Assembly: GCA_035944135.1 (NCBI GenBank)
Contig: DASZBM010000002.1
Span: forward strand, 1,302,001 to 1,366,000
Direction of reading: 5' to 3'
DNA from: Acidobacteriaceae bacterium
GTDB taxonomy: Bacteria > Acidobacteriota > Terriglobia > Terriglobales > Acidobacteriaceae
DNA length: 64,000 nucleotides
Part shown: in pieces, positions 53,984-62,904 of the stretch
Numbering within the stretch: the stretch's first letter is position 1
Layout of the letters: every line of letters begins with the position of its first letter
Position numbers and translations under genes: made by a program
The notes under the pieces: generated by a model
Seen by the model: only the letters and a program-made list of their open reading frames with translations
Database searches by the model: none
What the model was told of the DNA's origin: nothing

Positions 53984-55657
53984 CTACGCCGGCACTAACG
54001 GCTGCGGAACCGCCGACGGTTGCAGTGCGAGATATTGGTGGACGAAGGCAATGGCCATGCTTCCCTCACCCACGCCGCTGGAGACGCGTTTGATCGACGC
54101 GTGCCGCACATCCCCGACGCAGAACAGCCCCGGCAGGTTCGTCTCCAGTGGATAGGGATTGCGGTCCTCGTCTGCCCATCCTGGCAGATCGCGGCCAGTG
54201 CACACGTAACCGAGTTCATCTCGCTCCAGATCAGCGGGAAGCCAATTTGTCTGAGCATTGGCTCCGATCATCACGAAGAGCGCATCGGCACGTCGCGTCC
54301 GCGGAGCGTCGTTGCCCGTGACGGTGCAGATGGTCTCCAGCGAATGCTCGCCGCCGACGGAGACGACGCGCGTGAAGGGCTCTACCCTGATGTTAGACCG
54401 CGCATTGATCTGCTCGATCAAGTAACTCGACATCGTCAGTTTCAGCCCCGACCCCCTCACCAGCACGGTCACGCTGTTCGCGTATCCGGAGAAGAACATC
54501 GCTGCCTGGCCGGCGGAGTTGCCGCCGCCAACGATGAAGATGTCTTTGCCGATGACCGTCGGCGCCTCCATGCGCGATGCGCCATAAAGGACGCCGCGAC
54601 CGAGGAAGCGATCGATGTTGTCGGCCTCGAGTCTGCGCCACTCGACGCCGGTCGCGAGAATTACGGCTCGCGTGCTTATGCGCTTGCCGCAGTCGAACTC
54701 AACGCACCATCCACCCTCAATCGGCTCGACGTTCGCCACCTCGCGTGTCAGGACAAGCTCTGCTCCGAAGTATTCGGCCTGACGCAGGGCACGCTCGCTG
54801 AGCTCATCGCCGGAGATGCCACTGGGGAAACCAAGGTAGTTCTCGATGCGCGATGAGGTTCCAGCCTGTCCGCCGACGGCGGTGCGCTCGATCAGCAGGA
54901 CCTTCAGACCTTCGGACGCACCATACACTGCCGCGGCCAGGCCTGCAGGTCCCGCTCCGACCACAACCACGTCATAGCCATCGGTGCGCGGCTCGGTTCG
55001 ATAGCCGAGCGCTGCGGCCACCTTGCGCACCGTGGGGGGCTGCCCAACGCAGAACGCGCGGTCCACAACGACGGCCGGCCCTGAAAGGTCCTTCGGCATG
55101 CACGGCGGCACGCGGTCCGGGTCGCGCTCGCGATCGACCCACTCGTAAGGGATGTGATTCAACGAAAGAAAGCTGCGAATGTCGCGACAGTCGGTGTCAT
55201 ACTGCGAGCCCACCACGAGCACGCGCGACATTGGAACTTCGACCATGCGGTCCTGAATCATGTTCAGGCGGCTGCTCATCGTTTCCATCACGAGTGCGCG
55301 GCATTCCTTGGAGCTGTCGAGCAGCTCCTTGAACTGCACGCGGTCCAGCTTCATCACGCGCGAAGGCTCCCGCGCGCGCAGCGAGGCAATCGCCGCCGAT
55401 CCGAGCAACAGCGGGGTCTCGCCACCGAACTCGCCCTTGTTGTAGCGGTTCACCACCAGCTCCTGCCCGTTGATGTACTTCAGCACATCGAAGGATCCTT
55501 CAATGCACAGGTAAAACCACGGCTGCTCACCTTCACGAATCAGCCAATCGCCCTGGTTCAGATGGATATCTGCCGCTGTGCGTGCGAAGCGCTGCAGCTG
55601 TGCTTCCGGAAGACACGACAACAGTGGAAATTCTCTAAGCTCTTCGAGGTTGAACAA
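53984..55657 (-). CDS. cNMP-binding, thioredoxin-reductase-like flavoprotein
   Basis: A 557-residue protein. Residues ~1-130 are a cyclic-nucleotide-binding domain (LIREGEQPWFYLCIEGSFDV, GEFGGETPLLLG). Residues ~143-215 are glutaredoxin-like, with a single Cys157 in DTDCRDIRSF. Residues ~228-550 are the FAD/NAD(P)H fold (VVVVGAGPAGLAAAVYGASE, FIVGGGNSAGQAAMF, LFCVGDVRHASIKR). The usual CxxC of thioredoxin reductase is replaced by GVLYGASRM (about residues 355-363), so ordinary disulfide reduction is unlikely. It could be a cNMP-gated oxidoreductase with another acceptor. Confidence 0.88.
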   Translation of the reverse strand: MFNLEELREFPLLSCLPEAQLQRFARTAADIHLNQGDWLIREGEQPWFYLCIEGSFDVLKYINGQELVVNRYNKGEFGGETPLLLGSAAIASLRAREPSRVMKLDRVQFKELLDSSKECRALVMETMSSRLNMIQDRMVEVPMSRVLVVGSQYDTDCRDIRSFLSLNHIPYEWVDRERDPDRVPPCMPKDLSGPAVVVDRAFCVGQPPTVRKVAAALGYRTEPRTDGYDVVVVGAGPAGLAAAVYGASEGLKVLLIERTAVGGQAGTSSRIENYLGFPSGISGDELSERALRQAEYFGAELVLTREVANVEPIEGGWCVEFDCGKRISTRAVILATGVEWRRLEADNIDRFLGRGVLYGASRMEAPTVIGKDIFIVGGGNSAGQAAMFFSGYANSVTVLVRGSGLKLTMSSYLIEQINARSNIRVEPFTRVVSVGGEHSLETICTVTGNDAPRTRRADALFVMIGANAQTNWLPADLERDELGYVCTGRDLPGWADEDRNPYPLETNLPGLFCVGDVRHASIKRVSSGVGEGSMAIAFVHQYLALQPSAVPQPLVPA

Positions 55658-55850
55658 AGGACCCTCCGTCCTGCAGGGTGCCGGTCACTCGGCACAGTTT
55701 GTCGGAGTTTTTCTGGTGGCCATGCGGGCGCGCCGCTCTGGCTTCGAAGTTGCAGCTATCCCAAGAATACGCCGCCAGTTCAACCAATGTTCCGCGGCAG
55801 CTTTCTTGCGAAGGGGTTTTGAAACGAGCCCGGCGGAGAAACGGTGTTGC

Positions 55851-57797
55851 TTAGAAGAGATGCAGGAAAAGCTGATTCGTTAGCAGCGCGCCGAGATACG
55901 CCGCGCAGCTCATATACGCAAATTGCAGGGCGGGCCACTTCCAGCTATTCGTCTCGCGACGTACTACCGCAATTGTTGAAGTGCACTGCATCGCGAAGGC
56001 AAAGAAGACGACGAGTGCAATCGCGCCGCCGATGCCGAGATCGTGGTGCAGCGCCTGCTGCAGACTCGCCGCATGCGTAGAGGGATCGACGCCATACAGC
56101 GTGCCAAGTGTGCCGACGATGACTTCGCGCGCGACGATCGAGCTCAGCAGGCCGATGCCGATCTTCCAGTCGAAGCCGAGAGGGTGAATGACCGGAGCGA
56201 TGAATTGGCCGATGTGGCCGATGACGCTCGAGGAAAGATCAGAGAAATGACCGCCGTGGACTGGAAGAACGCTGAGCAACCAGACAACGAATGTGCAGGC
56301 CAGGATGATGGTTCCGGCCTTTTTCACGAAGAGCTTGCCGCGATCATAGAGCCGCAGCGCGAGCGAGCGCGGCGTAGGCCAGCGGTACTGCGGGAGCTCC
56401 AGCACGAACGGCGCGGACGACGCCTTCATTACGCGCGAGTTGAGCAGCTTCGCCGTGAAAAGAGCCATGAGGAAGCCGAGCGCGTACAGACTAAGCATGA
56501 CGGTTGCGCGCAAGCCAACGAGATGCCCAATGATGTGGCGGTCCGGAACGAACGCCGCGATGATGAGCGTGTAGACCGGCAGCCGCGCAGAGCAGGTCAT
56601 GAACGGTGCGATGAGAATCGTTGCGAGGCGCTCGCGCTTGTTCTCGATGGTGCGTGTGGCCATGATGGCAGGCACAGCGCAGGCATACGCGGAGAGCAGA
56701 GGGATGAACGCTTTGCCATTGAGGCCGATCGCACGCATCACGCGGTCCGCAATGAGAGCGGCGCGCGCGAGATAGCCAGAGTCCTCAAGGATGCCAATGA
56801 AGAGGAAGAGGAGGAGAATCTGCGGAAGGAAGACGAGCACCGATTGCACGCCGTTCCAGATTCCCTCGCGCAATAGCGCGCGAATCCAGTTGTCCGGCAG
56901 AGATTGCGCGACGAAGTTGCCGGCGCGCGTGAGCAGATCGCCGAGGCCGTCACTGAGTGGCTGGCCGATCGAGAAGACAACCTGGAAGACCGCGATGACA
57001 ACCACAAGAAAGATGAGCGGACCCCAGACGCGATGCAGCAGGATGGAGTCGAGGCGGCGCGTCCACAGCGGCGATTCGGGCTGCTCGAAGTGACTGCGTG
57101 TGGAGACCTGGCCGGCCCACTTGCGGCAGGAGGCCGGGCTCTGAATGATGGGCAGGCGCGCGGAGCCGGGTCGCGTGAGCGGGAACTCGTTGAACTGGTC
57201 GAGGAAGTCGCGGATGCGATCCATCCCGGTGCCCTTCGCAGCGCTGATCAGGGCGACCGGATGGCCGAGCTCATGCGCAAGCGAGAGCGGTTCGATCTTG
57301 CCGCCGCGGGCTTCGAGCAGGTCCGACATATTCAGCAGCACGAGCGTCGGCAGACCGAGCGAAAGAATCGGCGCGGCGAGCATGAGCTGCCGGTTGAGGT
57401 GCATGCAGTCGAGCACGAGCAGGACGGCATCTGGCGCGGGCACGCCGGGCATGTTGCCCTTCAGCACATCGACCGCGACGCGGGCGTCCTCAGAGTAAGT
57501 TGCGAGCGAGTAGATGCCCGGCAGGTCGATCAGCGTGAGGTCCGGACGGCCGAAGCTCTTCATCGTGCCGGAGTGGTGCTCGACGGTGACGCCAGGGTAG
57601 TTGGCGACCTTCTGTCGCATCCCGGTCAGCCGGTTGAAAAGCGTGGACTTGCCGCAGTTGGGCGGACCGATAAGCGCGATGGTCCGAATGCGGCCGGTGC
57701 GCTGCTTGACGTTCTTCGAACCATTCGTAGAGATTTCCGGAGTGGTTACCGGTGGCTCGGCAACAGCTGCGGTAGATGTCGGAGTGCAGCAGTCCAT
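55851..57797 (-). CDS. feoB: Ferrous iron transporter B
   Basis: Inner-membrane Fe2+ uptake GTPase of 648 residues. The N-terminal G domain has G1 LIGPPNCGKSTLFNRLTG, G3 LIDLPGIYSL and G4 LLNMSD. Gate-domain membrane helices follow, with the motif FIPLLSAYACAVPAIMATRT (conserved Cys) and a second GAL/Cys gate region (SSIVAREVIVGTL). The ATG at 57797 is preferred because it starts 5 bp after feoA; the open frame upstream runs into feoA out of frame. It forms an operon with feoA. Confidence 0.96.
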   Translation of the reverse strand: MDCCTPTSTAAVAEPPVTTPEISTNGSKNVKQRTGRIRTIALIGPPNCGKSTLFNRLTGMRQKVANYPGVTVEHHSGTMKSFGRPDLTLIDLPGIYSLATYSEDARVAVDVLKGNMPGVPAPDAVLLVLDCMHLNRQLMLAAPILSLGLPTLVLLNMSDLLEARGGKIEPLSLAHELGHPVALISAAKGTGMDRIRDFLDQFNEFPLTRPGSARLPIIQSPASCRKWAGQVSTRSHFEQPESPLWTRRLDSILLHRVWGPLIFLVVVIAVFQVVFSIGQPLSDGLGDLLTRAGNFVAQSLPDNWIRALLREGIWNGVQSVLVFLPQILLLFLFIGILEDSGYLARAALIADRVMRAIGLNGKAFIPLLSAYACAVPAIMATRTIENKRERLATILIAPFMTCSARLPVYTLIIAAFVPDRHIIGHLVGLRATVMLSLYALGFLMALFTAKLLNSRVMKASSAPFVLELPQYRWPTPRSLALRLYDRGKLFVKKAGTIILACTFVVWLLSVLPVHGGHFSDLSSSVIGHIGQFIAPVIHPLGFDWKIGIGLLSSIVAREVIVGTLGTLYGVDPSTHAASLQQALHHDLGIGGAIALVVFFAFAMQCTSTIAVVRRETNSWKWPALQFAYMSCAAYLGALLTNQLFLHLF

Positions 57798-57801
57798 TGG
57801 G

Positions 57802-58062
57802 CTAATTCTTCCCGGTGAGGGCTGCCCGGGCTCCGGGAGCATCGAGTTCCACGGTAATGTGACGGGCGGTTTCCTTGCGGAGAGCAACCTCAACGCCATC
57901 TATCCGGTAGACCGTAGGATCGCCGGCGGGAGCGCGGCGGAGGACTTCGACATTGGCTCCGGGAAGGAAACCAAGGTGGGCGAGGTGGTCGCTGACCTTG
58001 TCCGGGAGCTCCAGCGCTTCGAGGATTGCGGATTGTCCAACTCGGAGATCGCTGAGGGCCAT
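57802..58062 (-). CDS. feoA: Ferrous iron transport accessory protein A
   Basis: An 86-residue SH3-like small protein (MALSDLRVGQSAILEALELP, LGFLPGANVEVLRRAPAGDP, VEVALRKETARHITVEL), typical of FeoA, which supports FeoB activity at the cytoplasmic face. It is the first gene of the feo operon, with a palindrome 24 bp upstream of its start. Confidence 0.93.
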   Translation of the reverse strand: MALSDLRVGQSAILEALELPDKVSDHLAHLGFLPGANVEVLRRAPAGDPTVYRIDGVEVALRKETARHITVELDAPGARAALTGKN

Positions 58063-58085
58063 GGATCTACCTCTCCCGACAGAAA

Positions 58086-58104
58086 TACGACCATTGCTGT
58101 CGTA
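58086..58104 (-). promoter_or_regulatory. Inverted repeat upstream of feoAB (candidate metal-regulator operator)
   Basis: TACGAC-CATTGCT-GTCGTA is a perfect 6-bp inverted repeat with a 7-base spacer, flanked by AAA and TTT, 24-42 bp upstream of feoA. It could be the site of an iron-responsive or BlaI-type repressor; the regulator is not in the window. Confidence 0.45.
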
Positions 58105-58242
58105 GTTTGAGTATATACCTGGTCGCAGATTGTGTGGGAGTCGGGAGTGGCCTGTCGTGGTACGAGCAAGTCGGTAAGCGGAGTTTTCCTCCCGGGTGTG
58201 GAAAGGGTTCTGTATGCTTTCAGCTTTGGAGGATATAGGGCG

Positions 58243-60768
58243 GTGTTCGAATTAACTCCGAAGCTCACGCGGCGACAGGTGCTCGCGGCAGGGGCGAAGA
58301 TTGCTGGAGGTGCGACTGCTATGCAGGTTTCACCAGCGTTGGCGCGGGCGATCAGCACACCGGTGGGCGCGGATAAACCGATGGCGCCGGTGCGACTGAC
58401 TGATGGATGGGAGTTCTTCAAAGGACCGCTCGGCGGCCCATGGGAGGTTTGGCACAACCAGGAGCTCGCAGTGTTTGAGAAGGTGGCGATGCCGCACTGC
58501 TTCAACGCGATCGACGGTTGCGATCCGGAGGTTCCCTACTACCGTGGCCAGGGTTGGTATCGCACATGGATTCAACCGAAGAACCCCTATGCGAATGGCC
58601 GGACGCTGCTGCACTTCTGGGGCGCGGGCCAGATGACGACAGTCTGGGTCGGCGAAGAGAACCTGATCGAGCACAAGGGCGGATATGACGAGTTCGTAGT
58701 GGATCTGACGGATGCGCTGGCGAAGGTGCGAGCGGATAAGCGCGGCGTCCCGGTCGCCGTACTGTGCGACAACTCGCGGCGGATGGATACGATTCCGAGC
58801 GACTTCTCGGACTTTTCGCTATATGGCGGACTGTATCGGCATGTGGAAATGTTGTATGTGCCGCAGCTGTCGATTGAATCGCTGCATGTGACGGTAGAGG
58901 GCGCAGACACGAAGGAGCCCAAGGCCAAGATATCGACGAGAGTGTACACGCCCGGGAGCCGTTCATGGGCCGGGAGCGCAGCAGTCACGATAACAGACCC
59001 GTCTGGAAAAATCGTGCATGAATCCACACGCGGGCTCGAAGCGGGTGATCTGGCGAACGGAGAAAGCCGTCTCGATGTGGTTGTCGTCGATCTTACCGAC
59101 GTGATGCTGTGGTCACCATCGAACCCTCATCTATATACGTGCACACTGACGCTGACCGGCAACGGCGCAAGCAGCGCGGTGACCGAGCGGTTTGGCGTGC
59201 GGCACTTTGAATTTGTAGAGCATGGACCCTTCAAGCTGAACGGTGAGCGGTTGCTGCTGCGCGGAACGCACCGTCATGAGGACCATGCCGGATATGCCGC
59301 TGCGATTCCCGATGACGTAACGCGCAAAGAGTTCCAGATGATTAAGGAGATGGGCGCGAACTTCATCCGGCTCGCGCACTATCAGCAGTCGCGCCTGGTG
59401 CTGGACCTGTGCGATGAGCTTGGGCTGCTGGTGTGGGAGGAGTTGCCGTGGTGTCGCGGCGGGATCGGCGATGCGGCATGGCAGCAGATGGCGAAGGACA
59501 AGCTGACGACAATGATCGATCAGCATCGGAATCATCCGAGCATCATTCTCTGGAGTCTGGGCAATGAGGATGATTGGCCGACCGAGTATCCATCCGTGGA
59601 CAAGGATGCGATTCGCGGGTTCATGACCGAGCTGCGCGATATGGCACACAATCAGGATCCGACGCGGCTGACGAGCTTCCGCCGCTGCGATTTCGCGAAG
59701 GACATTCCCGATGTGTACTCGCCGTCGATCTGGGCTGGATGGTATCGCGGGCTGTACACGGAGTACGAGTCGGAGCTGAAAAAGCAGGCGGCACTGGTGC
59801 CGCGGTTCATCCACATGGAGTGGGGCGCGGACAGCCACGCCCGCCGGCACAGCGAGACGCCGGACAAGGTGAACGCGGAGATCAAGACCGGCACGGGAGC
59901 AGATGAGCGCGGGCTGGATTACCTGCCGACCGGAGGGATTCCGCGTGTCTCGGCCGACGGCGATTGGAGCGAGACCTACGCGTGCAATCTCTTCGATTGG
60001 CACTTGAAGGTGCAGGAGTCGCAGGATTGGCTGACGGGCGCAGCGCAGTGGATCTTCAAAGACTTCACCACGCCGCTACGCGCAGAAAATCCCGTGCCGA
60101 GGATCAATCAGAAGGGCGTTGTGCAGCGCGACCTGACGAAGAAGGAATCGTACTTCGTCTTTCAGTCCTATTGGGCTGAGGAACCGATGGTCCACATCTA
60201 CGGGCATACGTGGCCGGTGCGATGGGGCAAAGACGGCGAGCTGAAGATGGTGAAGGTGTACTCGAATTGCGAGGAGGTAGAGCTCGTTCTTAGCAGCCAG
60301 TCGGGCGAGAAGTCGCTGGGAGTGAAGCCGCGCAACCCACAGGACTTCCCTTCCGCCGGGTTGCGTTGGACGACGGCTTTCCCAGCAGGCAAGGCTTCGT
60401 TGCGAGCGGTGGCCAGGCGTGCCGGCAAGACAGTTACGGATGAAATTTCATTCGAGTACGAGACGCGGCAGTGGGGAGCTCCGGCGCAGTTTGAGTTGAA
60501 GGAGCTTGCGCGAAACGGCAACCATGTCACGGTCGAGGCGCTGCTGGTGGACGCGAGCGGCGTGCCGTGCCTGGATTCGCGAAAGGTAGTGCGGTTCAGT
60601 GCGGCAGGCGATGCGCAGATGCTGGACAACAGGGGCACCGTAGGCGGCTCACGCGTGGTACAGCTCGCGAACGGGCGTGCCTGGATGACTTACAACATCA
60701 AGGGGGATTGTATCGCTGGAATCAGCGCCGACGGACTCCCGCCGGCGTTCCTGAAAGTAAAGGCTTAG
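58243..60768 (+). CDS. Glycoside hydrolase family 2 enzyme, Tat-exported
   Basis: An 841-residue beta-galactosidase/glucuronidase-type enzyme. GTG 58243 starts the twin-arginine signal (LTRRQVLAAGAKIAGGATAM). The jelly-roll sugar-binding domain (WYRTWIQPKN) and Ig-like domain follow. The TIM barrel carries the acid/base Glu442 in SLGNEDDW and the nucleophile Glu526 in HMEWGADSH. LLRGTHRHEDHAGYA matches the LacZ/GUS block. Extra C-terminal Ig-like domains include GH2-C features (DEISFEYETR). The substrate (galactoside, glucuronide or mannoside) is unknown. Confidence 0.9.
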   Translation: MFELTPKLTRRQVLAAGAKIAGGATAMQVSPALARAISTPVGADKPMAPVRLTDGWEFFKGPLGGPWEVWHNQELAVFEKVAMPHCFNAIDGCDPEVPYYRGQGWYRTWIQPKNPYANGRTLLHFWGAGQMTTVWVGEENLIEHKGGYDEFVVDLTDALAKVRADKRGVPVAVLCDNSRRMDTIPSDFSDFSLYGGLYRHVEMLYVPQLSIESLHVTVEGADTKEPKAKISTRVYTPGSRSWAGSAAVTITDPSGKIVHESTRGLEAGDLANGESRLDVVVVDLTDVMLWSPSNPHLYTCTLTLTGNGASSAVTERFGVRHFEFVEHGPFKLNGERLLLRGTHRHEDHAGYAAAIPDDVTRKEFQMIKEMGANFIRLAHYQQSRLVLDLCDELGLLVWEELPWCRGGIGDAAWQQMAKDKLTTMIDQHRNHPSIILWSLGNEDDWPTEYPSVDKDAIRGFMTELRDMAHNQDPTRLTSFRRCDFAKDIPDVYSPSIWAGWYRGLYTEYESELKKQAALVPRFIHMEWGADSHARRHSETPDKVNAEIKTGTGADERGLDYLPTGGIPRVSADGDWSETYACNLFDWHLKVQESQDWLTGAAQWIFKDFTTPLRAENPVPRINQKGVVQRDLTKKESYFVFQSYWAEEPMVHIYGHTWPVRWGKDGELKMVKVYSNCEEVELVLSSQSGEKSLGVKPRNPQDFPSAGLRWTTAFPAGKASLRAVARRAGKTVTDEISFEYETRQWGAPAQFELKELARNGNHVTVEALLVDASGVPCLDSRKVVRFSAAGDAQMLDNRGTVGGSRVVQLANGRAWMTYNIKGDCIAGISADGLPPAFLKVKA

Positions 60769-61361
60769 CGGCGGGCGAGCGCCTTGGCAAGCCGCGGGCG
60801 GCGGAACGCGAGGGCAGCGAGCGCAAGCAGCGAGGTCGCGAGCAGCATCCAGCTCGAAGGCTCCGGCGTGAGTCCCGGCGGTACGACCACGTGCGTGGGC
60901 GGCGTCGGGAAGGCGCCGAAGGGGCTTGGATACTCCGGCGAGTAGATCGGCGGACTCACGACGTCGGGCATCGGCTGTAAGGGGAGCAGCTCTGACGGCG
61001 GCGTGTTCATTGCAACCGTGACCGGTGGAATCTCAGGCGGCGGCAGCATATCCATCGCGAAGCCGAAGTTCGTCAGGGTGAGCGGCGGAAGCTGCCCGTC
61101 CACGGGCTGTTCAATCAGGGGAACTGCGCACGCGAAGTCAAGCTGAGCCAAAGTTTCCTTGGGCGTCTTCGGATGCCAGTTCGGATGAGCCTTATCCCAT
61201 GCTACCCAGCGCGCTGCGGTGGCGGCGCTCACCCGATGGTGGCGCACCTTCTTCTGAATAAACCGCACGCACTCGGTGGATGCATGGACGCCTACCACTC
61301 CGAGGCTAATAGCCGCCGCTGTAACGATCAGAACCAGCGGTAGACGGACGATAGGTTTCAT
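60765..61361 (-). CDS. PEP-CTERM surface protein
   Basis: A 198-residue exported protein with a signal peptide at the N-terminus. The Pro-rich C-terminal half ends in the exosortase sorting signal TPEPSSWMLLATSLLALAAL followed by FRRPRLAKALARR. The mature part has Cys31 and Cys118 (ECVRFIQKK, FACAVPLIE) and a WHPK-containing helix. AAGGGCTTCA precedes the ATG. It is predicted to be processed and anchored or released by an exosortase encoded elsewhere. It overlaps GH2 tail to tail by 4 bp and is flanked by two sigma-54 activators. Confidence 0.85.
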   Translation of the reverse strand: MKPIVRLPLVLIVTAAAISLGVVGVHASTECVRFIQKKVRHHRVSAATAARWVAWDKAHPNWHPKTPKETLAQLDFACAVPLIEQPVDGQLPPLTLTNFGFAMDMLPPPEIPPVTVAMNTPPSELLPLQPMPDVVSPPIYSPEYPSPFGAFPTPPTHVVVPPGLTPEPSSWMLLATSLLALAALAFRRPRLAKALARR

Positions 61362-61483
61362 TGAAGCCCTTTCAACTGCACCACCTTGGATGCACTCTAT
61401 TGCATGTAAGGTGACACAATTCTTTCCCAGCAGCGGGTTTCTTAAGTCACTGGAGGTTTAATCCAGAGTACCGTGAAACCCTG

Positions 61484-62560
61484 TTACAAACGCCGCCCCG
61501 GGCCGAGATTGCTGCCTGATTCGGGCCGTGGCGGTACTTCGTCGTGGATCGGAGAATGAGATGGGTTTGGCAGATTGCCCGCATCCACTTCATTCAGTTT
61601 GTAAAGCAGCGAACGATAGCTCATCTGGAGCCATTTGGCGGTCTTCTGCCGGTTCCAGTTGTTCGTCCGAAGAACCTTGAGAATGATCTGGCGCTCGAGA
61701 TCCAGCGTCGCCTTTTTGGTGATGCGTTTGAGCGAGAGCGGCTGGCTGAGATCGATGTCCGCGACAATGCTGTCGCTGGAAAACGCCTGCGGGAGCAGTT
61801 CGGCCGCGAGGAGTTCCTCGTCACCGATAAGTACATGGCTGCGGACCAGGTTCGCAAGCTGGCGAATGTTACCTGGCCAGTTGTAACGCTCCATAAGTTG
61901 AATCGTGGAGCGCGAGATGGCTTTGGGCGTGAGCCGGAAGGTCTTGGCGTTTTGTTCTGTGAAGTATTCGACGAGCGGCTCGATGTCTTCGCGGCGGTGG
62001 CGCAGCGGAGGAAGATTGATGGTGACCGCATTAATGCGATAGAGGAGATCGAGGCGAAAGGTGCCTTCTTCGACTTGCCCGCGCAGATCGCGATTGGCGC
62101 AGGAAACAAGGCGGGTCTCGATGGTGCGGGTGGTGTGGCCGCCGACCCTTACGAAACTGCCGTCCTGGAGGACCTGCAGCAGCTTGGACTGAGCGGACAG
62201 ATCCAGACTGCCGACCTCATCCAGGAAGAGGGTGCCGTTGTGGGCCTCCTCAACGCGCCCGCGTTTGGTCGAATGTGCTCCGGTAAAAGCGCCCTTTTCG
62301 TAGCCGAAGAGCTCGGTCTCCATCAGGCTTTCGGGGATCGCCGGACAGCTGACCTTTACGAGCGATCCCTTGGACCGGCCGGAGAAGATGTGCAGGAAGC
62401 GCGCGCACACCTCTTTTCCCGTGCCGCTCTCACCCTGCAGAAGAACCGGTACGCCCGTATCTGCGACGCTTTCCAGCTTCTGCCGAATAGCCCGCATGGC
62501 TGCGGTTCGCCCAAAGGCGAGCTCCAGCGGCGGCAAATCGTAGAACTCTGCGAAATCCAT
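61484..62560 (-). CDS. Sigma-54-dependent transcriptional activator without receiver domain
   Basis: A 358-residue AAA+ activator. It has Walker [17 protein letters not shown], the sigma-54 contact loop YEKGAFTGAHS, Walker B GTLFLDEVGSL, a sensor region, and a C-terminal Fis-type helix-turn-helix (NRQKTAKWLQMSYRSLLYKL). There is no N-terminal regulatory domain beyond ~18 residues, so it may be constitutively competent or controlled by expression or a partner. A sigma-54-type promoter lies upstream of the gene itself. The PEP-CTERM gene follows it, in the same direction. Confidence 0.93.
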   Translation of the reverse strand: MDFAEFYDLPPLELAFGRTAAMRAIRQKLESVADTGVPVLLQGESGTGKEVCARFLHIFSGRSKGSLVKVSCPAIPESLMETELFGYEKGAFTGAHSTKRGRVEEAHNGTLFLDEVGSLDLSAQSKLLQVLQDGSFVRVGGHTTRTIETRLVSCANRDLRGQVEEGTFRLDLLYRINAVTINLPPLRHRREDIEPLVEYFTEQNAKTFRLTPKAISRSTIQLMERYNWPGNIRQLANLVRSHVLIGDEELLAAELLPQAFSSDSIVADIDLSQPLSLKRITKKATLDLERQIILKVLRTNNWNRQKTAKWLQMSYRSLLYKLNEVDAGNLPNPSHSPIHDEVPPRPESGSNLGPGRRL

Positions 62561-62594
62561 GGTCGGTCCAGTCTCTAAATCACTACAGTTGCTG

Positions 62595-62612
62595 TAGCAC
62601 GTTCCGTGCCAA
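62595..62612 (-). promoter_or_regulatory. Sigma-54 promoter of the activator gene
   Basis: Read on the minus strand, TTGGCACG-GAAC-GTGCTA matches the -24/-12 consensus (TGGCACG-N4-TTGCW) with correct GG-to-GC spacing and one mismatch. It lies 35 bp upstream of the ATG at 62560. A palindrome CTACAG-TTG-CTGTAG (62583-62597) overlaps the -12 side. The gap to the next plus gene (62613-62904) shows AT-rich sequence but nothing else I can name. Confidence 0.7.
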
Positions 62613-62904
62613 TTCCTGAATCACCGGTGGAGATTTAAGGAGTTGCCTTGAAATCGACTCTTCCGCTAATTTTTCGGGTTAATTTTTTGTACACCGTGAG
62701 GGACAGGATATGTCGGGGGTGTGACTTTTTTTGCCTACAAAAGTGCAAAGTTCTTCCCTTTCGGATGAACTCCGGCTACACTTGAGCCGTCCCGGGGCCT
62801 CCGTAAGTCTTCTAAATTACTGTGGCCTCGCGGTTTGGATTTATCTGTCCGCATTCGGGGCAGGCTATCGTGAATTGCGGCTTAGCCCGCCGGAGTTGCT
62901 TGGA

